Assembly (NCBI RefSeq): GCF_001705235.1
Contig: NZ_MCGV01000001.1
Span: 3,290,181-3,354,180, forward strand
DNA: 64,000 bases
Direction of reading: 5' to 3'
Origin: Clostridium pasteurianum
GTDB taxonomy: Bacteria > Bacillota > Clostridia > Clostridiales > Clostridiaceae
Part shown: positions 59,048 to 64,000 of the stretch, one piece after another
Layout of the letters: the number at the start of each line of letters is the position of its first letter
Numbering within the stretch: position 1 is the stretch's first letter
Notes under the pieces: generated by a model
Told to the model about the DNA's origin: nothing
The model's input: the letters and a program-made list of their open reading frames with translations, nothing else
The model's database searches: none
Made by a program: the position numbers and the translations under genes

Positions 59048-59680
59048 GTGATAAAGGTTATAGTAGTTGATGATCAAAGTTTAATGAGAGATGGACTTGA
59101 AGTTATAATAAATTCATTTCCTGAAATTGAAGTTGAGGCATGTGGTAAAAACGGGGAAGAAGCTATAGAATTAGTGGAAAAATTGAAACCTGAACTCATA
59201 CTCATGGATATAAGAATGCCAGTTATGGATGGTGTTACTGCATCTAAAATTATAAGAGAAAAGTTCCCTAATGTAAAAGTTTTATTATTAACAACTTTTG
59301 ATGATGAAGAATATATATTAAATGCTATGAGTTTCGGGGTATCTGGTTATATATTTAAGGATATTGAAAAGGAAAAATTAAGACAGGCAATAATCGACTG
59401 TGTGCATGGTACGTTCATAATGCCGTCAAAGGTTGCCGAGGTTATTGTAAAGAAGGCTACTCAAATTAATGATAATAAGCAGAGTATAAAATTTGATTTT
59501 ACTGAACGTGAAGTTGAAGTAGCTTCAATGATTGCAGATGGTTTTACAAATAAGCAAATTGCTTCAGCACTGTATATAAGTGACGGAACGGTAAAAAATT
59601 ATGTTAGTAATATTTACAGCAAAACTGGAATTAAGGACAGGACGAAGCTTGCTATATATTTAAAGAAAAATTTGAAATGA
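59048..59680 (+). CDS. NarL-family response regulator
   Basis: 210 residues with receiver domain (phospho-acceptor Asp54 in LMDIRMPVMDG) and LuxR/GerE HTH at the C-terminus (TEREVEVASMIADGFTNKQIA). The start is GTG 59048 directly after the kinase stop, with AGGGGGG just upstream, so the two proteins are translationally coupled. It likely activates the ABC genes behind the terminator. Confidence 0.92.
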   Translation: MIKVIVVDDQSLMRDGLEVIINSFPEIEVEACGKNGEEAIELVEKLKPELILMDIRMPVMDGVTASKIIREKFPNVKVLLLTTFDDEEYILNAMSFGVSGYIFKDIEKEKLRQAIIDCVHGTFIMPSKVAEVIVKKATQINDNKQSIKFDFTEREVEVASMIADGFTNKQIASALYISDGTVKNYVSNIYSKTGIKDRTKLAIYLKKNLK

Positions 59681-59709
59681 TTAATTTGTTAAATATGTCA
59701 CTGTATTAA

Positions 59710-59755
59710 AAGTAACCACGGTAATATATAAATTATGACTGTGGTTACTTTTCTA
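59710..59755 (+). terminator. terminator between the two-component genes and ABC genes
   Basis: AAGTAACCAC (59710-59719) pairs with GTGGTTACTT (59741-59750), followed by TTCT. It splits the regulator unit from the exporter unit, so the latter should have its own promoter in 59756-59805. Confidence 0.8.
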
Positions 59756-59805
59756 TACAAAAATATTCATGTATATTTTATATATAGGATAAGGGAGTGA
59801 TTATA

Positions 59806-60933
59806 ATGCAAAAACCTTTGAGTTATATGATGTATTTCAGGAATCATAAAAAAACTGTGCTGGGGGCTGCTGTGTCTATTGGCATTTCAATACTTTTAAT
59901 AGGTGCAATTCAATTTTATACGCTTAATATGTATGAAAGCTATGAGAGGAATTTTACAAAGTATGAGTATGCTTCATCTATTCGAAGTCAAAAAGGCGAT
60001 TTAAGTAAGGATACTGTGAATAAAATCAAAAATAATGGTTCAGTTGATAAGGTTATAAAAACCGGATATTTTCAGCATAGAGTTAGAAGTGTGTTTGGTA
60101 CGGATACATCTGTTGATGGATTTTATGCTGATGAGAAGGACATAAGATATATCCTTGGCAAAATGAATTTTCAATTTAAAGAAGGTACAGGCTTAAAAAA
60201 TGGAGACAAAAAGATTTTATTAAATGAAAATACAGCAAGATTTAAAAATGTTAAGGTTGGAGATTTTGCAGGGAAGGATGTTAGCAAAGATGATTATTTC
60301 CCGGGAAAATATAAGATAAGTGGAATACTTAAAGGAGACAATACTACATCTTTTATAGCGGAAAATCCTGATAAATTAGAATGTAATAGTACTGAATATC
60401 AATATCTGGTGTTCCCTAAAAAAGGCAAGATGTCAGAGCTAAATAAATTTTTAAAAAAGTTTAAAAGTGATGAAGTTAAAGTTGAGACATATGATGATGA
60501 TATGAAGGAAGAAAAGCAGGAGTTAGAGGGTTTTAATACAGTATTTAATCTTGTCATAATTTTAATTATTATAGTAATGTCTGTGGTTTTGGGAAATTCC
60601 TCATATATAAATTACTTTAATAGAAGAAGAGAAATAGGAATATTAAAAGCAATTGGACATACAAGAGGAAGTATTATTATTAAGATGATTGAAGAAATAG
60701 GTATATCTTCACTAGCAGGCTTTTCATTAGGATATTTACTGCTTTATGTATTTGCAGAAGTTAATAATAAATTTTATTTATATCCCAAAGGACTTACATT
60801 TTTTCATATAACCTGGAGTTTGTTCCCTAAGCTTTTATCTATACCGCTATTTATAACGATTTTTTCTGTGATACCTGTATCTAGATTACTTGATAAAATT
60901 GAACCTATATCAATAATAGAAAGGATTGAGTAA
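59806..60933 (+). CDS. FtsX/MacB-type ABC transporter permease, first subunit
   Basis: 375 residues: one N-terminal helix (about 18-40), an extracellular domain of about 200 residues, then three helices with NRRREIGILKAIGHTRGSIII, the FtsX-family coupling loop. One of two permeases around a shared ATPase. ATG 59806 has AAGGGAGTG before it. The target may be a peptide antibiotic or wall-active compound. Confidence 0.85.
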   Translation: MQKPLSYMMYFRNHKKTVLGAAVSIGISILLIGAIQFYTLNMYESYERNFTKYEYASSIRSQKGDLSKDTVNKIKNNGSVDKVIKTGYFQHRVRSVFGTDTSVDGFYADEKDIRYILGKMNFQFKEGTGLKNGDKKILLNENTARFKNVKVGDFAGKDVSKDDYFPGKYKISGILKGDNTTSFIAENPDKLECNSTEYQYLVFPKKGKMSELNKFLKKFKSDEVKVETYDDDMKEEKQELEGFNTVFNLVIILIIIVMSVVLGNSSYINYFNRRREIGILKAIGHTRGSIIIKMIEEIGISSLAGFSLGYLLLYVFAEVNNKFYLYPKGLTFFHITWSLFPKLLSIPLFITIFSVIPVSRLLDKIEPISIIERIE

Positions 60934-60934
60934 G

Positions 60935-61615
60935 ATGATTTTGCAGATGAAGGATGTAAATTTAATATATGATGTTGGACATGATGAAGAAACATATGCC
61001 CTAAAAAATATAAATTTAGATATAAAGGAAAAGGGCTTTTACGGAATACTTGGTCCATCTGGCAGCGGAAAAAGTTCTCTGCTATATCTTTTAAGTGGAT
61101 TAAAAAAGCCAAGTACGGGCAAGGTTATATATGGTGGAAAATCTTATAGTGAAGTTAAAGATAGGGATATGTCAATTATAAGGAACAATAAATTTGGATT
61201 TATATTTCAAAGGCATTTTTTAATTGATTATTTAACTGCTCTTCAAAATGTGCTTGTACCTTTAAATTCAAATAAAAAAGATGATATAGATAGAGCAAAA
61301 GAGCTTTTAATAAAACTTGGACTTGAAAAAGAAATCAATAAAAGACCTGGAAAAATGTCAGGAGGGCAGAGGCAGAGGGTTGCTGTGGCAAGAGCACTTA
61401 TAAATGATCCTGAAATAATTTTTGCAGATGAGATTACAGCTTCACTTGATCATAAAAATGCTTATCATGTGATGAATATTTTAGGGGAGTATAAAAATAA
61501 AGCAACTATTTTGGTTGTAACTCACGATAAAACTATATTGAAGGATGCAGATGAAATAATAAACGTATGGGATGGACAAATTAAAAGTATAGAGGATAAG
61601 AAGGTGGAAAGCTGA
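60935..61615 (+). CDS. ABC transporter ATPase, LolD/MacB-like
   Basis: 226 residues: Walker A GPSGSGKSSL, signature MSGGQRQRV, Walker B IIFADEITASLD, H-loop VTHDK. ATG 60935 is preferred with AAGGA nine bases before; the longer frame starts at a TTG. Stop overlaps the ATG of the next permease gene (TGATG), showing coupling. Confidence 0.92.
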   Translation: MILQMKDVNLIYDVGHDEETYALKNINLDIKEKGFYGILGPSGSGKSSLLYLLSGLKKPSTGKVIYGGKSYSEVKDRDMSIIRNNKFGFIFQRHFLIDYLTALQNVLVPLNSNKKDDIDRAKELLIKLGLEKEINKRPGKMSGGQRQRVAVARALINDPEIIFADEITASLDHKNAYHVMNILGEYKNKATILVVTHDKTILKDADEIINVWDGQIKSIEDKKVES

Positions 61616-62739
61616 TGAGATTGAAATCCTTAAGCATACTTTTATATCTGAAATCAAATTTTAAAAAGTGTATTCCACAAATTATGGTAGTAGCACTTGG
61701 TACAGCTTTAATGTACTTCATGTGTGTTCTTGGAGGTGGTATAGAGAATCAGATGAAGAATAATGTTTTAATGGCATATGAAAAACTTTCATGTGTACGT
61801 ATAAATTCTATTAATGTTAATAAAGAGAAATATATTGATAAACTCAGGAAAAATAAAAATGTGGAAAAAATAATTATGGCAAACATGAGTACTGTACGTG
61901 CAGATATGTTGATAAGTAATACGGGCTCCACTATGCTCTTTATGTCGCCGGAAAATACAAAGTATGTCATGAAGAAATTAGATTTTAGGCTTACAGACGG
62001 GAAATTACCTCAAAATGACAATGAAATTTTGCTTAATAGCAACCATGCAAAAGCTATGAATGTAAAAGTTGGGGAAAAAATCAGTGATACCGTTAAGGAA
62101 GATTATGGGCTTAAATCACAATACAAAGTATCAGGAATTTATATAGGAGAAAATATTATGACTTTTGGATATATTAAGGGGGTGCCCAGTGAACTCAATA
62201 CTAATGCCATAGTAGTAATTCCAAAGCAAGGTAAACTTAATGAAGTAAATAATTTTATTCACTCTTTTAAGGACAGCAATATATCAATTACCGATTATAA
62301 GGAACTATTTGATGATGTAGGTGCATTTTTTTCAATGTTTAAGGTTTTTGCAGTGCTAATTTTAGTTATTTTAATTGTGGTATTAACTTTTACTATAGGA
62401 AATATGAATCATATACATTTTGAAGATAGAATAAGCGAATTTTCAATACTTGAGGCTGTTGGTTACAGAAAAGTAAGTATATTTTATAAGATATTTAAAG
62501 AAATGCTTGTTATAATAGTGAGCGGTTTTATATTGGGAATTACCTGCGGAGTCCTCGGTGGAAATATATTTAATTTGGTTTATTGTGAGCCCAAGGGTGT
62601 TCCTGTCGGAGTCTATAATTATTGGTATATTATTTTAAGTGCTGTTATACCAGCTGTAATCTGGATTTTTTCTGGAGTATCATCTTTAAAATCCATAAGC
62701 AAAATGGATGCAGTTGATGTGCTGGAAGGGAAAGAGTAG
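61615..62739 (+). CDS. FtsX/MacB-type ABC transporter permease, second subunit
   Basis: 374 residues with the same plan as the first permease: N-terminal helix, large extracellular domain, three C-terminal helices with FEDRISEFSILEAVGYRKVSI. The two permeases are clearly diverged copies; the product should be a heterodimeric exporter or signalling module driven by the ATPase between them. Confidence 0.85.
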   Translation: MRLKSLSILLYLKSNFKKCIPQIMVVALGTALMYFMCVLGGGIENQMKNNVLMAYEKLSCVRINSINVNKEKYIDKLRKNKNVEKIIMANMSTVRADMLISNTGSTMLFMSPENTKYVMKKLDFRLTDGKLPQNDNEILLNSNHAKAMNVKVGEKISDTVKEDYGLKSQYKVSGIYIGENIMTFGYIKGVPSELNTNAIVVIPKQGKLNEVNNFIHSFKDSNISITDYKELFDDVGAFFSMFKVFAVLILVILIVVLTFTIGNMNHIHFEDRISEFSILEAVGYRKVSIFYKIFKEMLVIIVSGFILGITCGVLGGNIFNLVYCEPKGVPVGVYNYWYIILSAVIPAVIWIFSGVSSLKSISKMDAVDVLEGKE

Positions 62740-62763
62740 TGGAGATGTAACATGGAAAAATTA

Positions 62764-62930
62764 ATTAAGAATTAAGATTGAAGAATTAAGAATGAAGGAG
62801 GATTTTCCGCCGCGCTGCTCTGGAAAACCTATATTTTATAGAAGAAGCATTTGTAAGTTTAAAAGTTTTTCGTAGTGGAACGGAGAAAAAGTTACATTCA
62901 TTCTTAATTCTTAATTTTTCATTCTTAATT
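62764..62930. repeat. palindromic repeat family 2, copy c
   Basis: Begins ATTAAGAATTAAGATTGAAG and ends with the inverted TTCATTCTTAATTCTTAATT; the core GCCGCGCTGCTCTGGAAAA and AGTGGAACGGAGAAAAA match the 22.1 kb copy in the same orientation. A TTCATTCTTAATTTT half-repeat is added at the right end. Confidence 0.8.
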
Positions 62931-63009
62931 TTCAATATACTATATATTTTCATATTTGCACTAATATATTAAATATTAGTGGCAATAAAATTCAACTCTA
63001 AATTCCGTG

Positions 63010-64000
63010 TTAAACAGCTTCTTCTTTTTCATCTGCTGAATAATCTTCTGAACTTTCAAGCCTTTTCTTAAATACTAGTGAATACACTACAAAACCAATG
63101 GCGATTAGTACTATAGACAAAATAGCTGTTGCGTGGAATTCAGTAGGTAAAGTGAGTATGCCTAGTTCAACTATTAACCATACAGAAGCAGCAATAATTA
63201 CAGGCTTTGCGGCTTTACCTAAATTGAAGGTTTCTTCTTCAAACTCTATTTTATGTCTTTCTAATCCGTAGCAGACTGTAGTTATTAAATAAATTACAGC
63301 AGGGAGAATTGAGCAAACACCTACGAGTAAGGTTATAGAACCTGAAAAAATTGTTGCGGCTATTGCAAATACTAATATTAATATTGTAGCAGCTACAGGA
63401 GAAGATGTTTTTGGAGATACCTTTTTAAAGGTGGAGCTGAAGAAGAAAGCATTATCTCTAGCCATAGCATATATAAGTCTTGAACCTGAGGTCATTGAAA
63501 CAGTTCCACAGGCGAAAATGGATATAACAACAACAACTAAAAATATATTACCTACAACAGATCCAAGGTTTGTCTGAATAATATAAGGGAGAGCATTGTT
63601 AGATGCAACAACTTTTGATAAATTTTTGATTGCAAAGGTTACAGCAATTAAAAACATAGTTCCAAAGATACCTGCAATTGCAACAGATCCAATTATAGCT
63701 CTTGGTACAGTTTTGTTTGCATTAACTGTTTCTTCGCTTAAATTGGCCGCTGTTTCAAAACCAACTATTGTAAAGGCTCCTAGAAGCATACTCATCATGA
63801 AAGGCTTAATATAAGAAAGACCTGAGCCTGTTTTTGCAGTATCAAATAATATACTTGGGCTGTTGCCATTTTTGAGAGCAGCTATTAAAAGTACAACTGT
63901 AAGGAGAATGATACCTACACTTTCGGTAAAAACAGCTGCATTATTTATAAGTGATGCTAATTTTACTCCGACGATGTTTAAAGTTGCTTGAATTATTAAT
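63010..64000 (-). CDS. APC-family amino acid permease, 5' end cut by the window edge
   Basis: The frame stays open from the stop at 63010 to the right edge, giving about 330 C-terminal residues. Visible are LNIVGVKLASLINNAAVFTE, the helix-6 region GAFTIVGFETAANLSEETVN and a helix-8 segment CGTVSMTSGSRLIYAMARDN, typical of the larger amino-acid/choline-type APC permeases. About nine membrane helices are present; the N-terminal third lies outside. Substrate unknown. An internal ATG at 63798 is not the start. Confidence 0.85.
   Translation of the reverse strand, partial: LIIQATLNIVGVKLASLINNAAVFTESVGIILLTVVLLIAALKNGNSPSILFDTAKTGSGLSYIKPFMMSMLLGAFTIVGFETAANLSEETVNANKTVPRAIIGSVAIAGIFGTMFLIAVTFAIKNLSKVVASNNALPYIIQTNLGSVVGNIFLVVVVISIFACGTVSMTSGSRLIYAMARDNAFFFSSTFKKVSPKTSSPVAATILILVFAIAATIFSGSITLLVGVCSILPAVIYLITTVCYGLERHKIEFEEETFNLGKAAKPVIIAASVWLIVELGILTLPTEFHATAILSIVLIAIGFVVYSLVFKKRLESSEDYSADEKEEAV

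Noticed and set aside
62740-62763. Start of a gene disrupted by the family 2 repeat (ATG with GGAG at 62752)
   Set aside because: The frame ends after seven codons and no continuation of a protein is seen beyond the repeat, so interruption of a gene cannot be shown.

Overview
The window is low-GC, AT-biased DNA whose gene set points to an anaerobic, motile, endospore-forming Firmicute of the genus Clostridium sensu stricto. Supporting evidence is strong GGAGG-type ribosome binding sites, CotF-like coat proteins, a Spo0E-like protein, four chemoreceptors, a SAM riboswitch, a guanine riboswitch and a maltose PTS/phospho-alpha-glucosidase operon of the malP-malH type characterised in C. acetobutylicum. 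Assignment to the C. acetobutylicum group is an inference from gene content.

Layout. 1-2250: a gene end, a small decayed reading frame, a secreted CE2/SGNH esterase, then a scar holding a decayed AAA ATPase and a tRNA-3'-end-like fragment. 2735-4511: type II thioesterase, Sfp-type phosphopantetheinyl transferase and a biotinyl-carrier-like protein, all three normally helpers of polyketide or peptide synthases, with no synthase in the window. 4649-19141: cell-wall hydrolase, FtsX without FtsE, a TPR membrane protein, two chemoreceptors, a LysM protein, a 6-phospho-beta-glucosidase with RpiR regulator, a HAD phosphatase and a radical SAM protein preceded by an unassigned structured RNA candidate. 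20272-34071: a peptide and proline scavenging region made of PepQ, a phosphatase, PutP, a PucR regulator and an ABC oligopeptide importer operon that also encodes an M20 hydrolase, a DUF1177 protein and an AroM-family protein. 34262-36818: Spo0E-like protein, prepilin peptidase and SAM-riboswitch-controlled metY. 37072-41436: leftward maltose operon (malP, malH, RpiR regulator, EIIA) with a candidate operator and cre site in front. 41800-48336: DMT permease, coat-like proteins, phosphoesterase, chemoreceptor, TetR plus a tiny membrane protein. 48634-52099: guanine-riboswitch-controlled purine permease and an amino acid permease. 52292-62739: chemoreceptor, cyclophilin, secreted S53 peptidase, phosphodiesterase, and a histidine kinase/response regulator followed by a three-gene FtsX-type ABC exporter. 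The right edge cuts an amino acid permease.

Two families of intergenic palindromic repeats run through the window. Family 1 makes long hairpins ending in GCGAAGTAA-type inverted termini (near 13.9, 20.0, 34.1 and 45.3 kb); its copies differ in arm sequence yet each keeps its two arms complementary. Family 2 is bounded by repeated TTAAGAAT-type inverted termini (near 22.1, 57.1 and 62.8 kb). No CRISPR array, rRNA, intact tRNA, complete insertion sequence or known defence system was seen.
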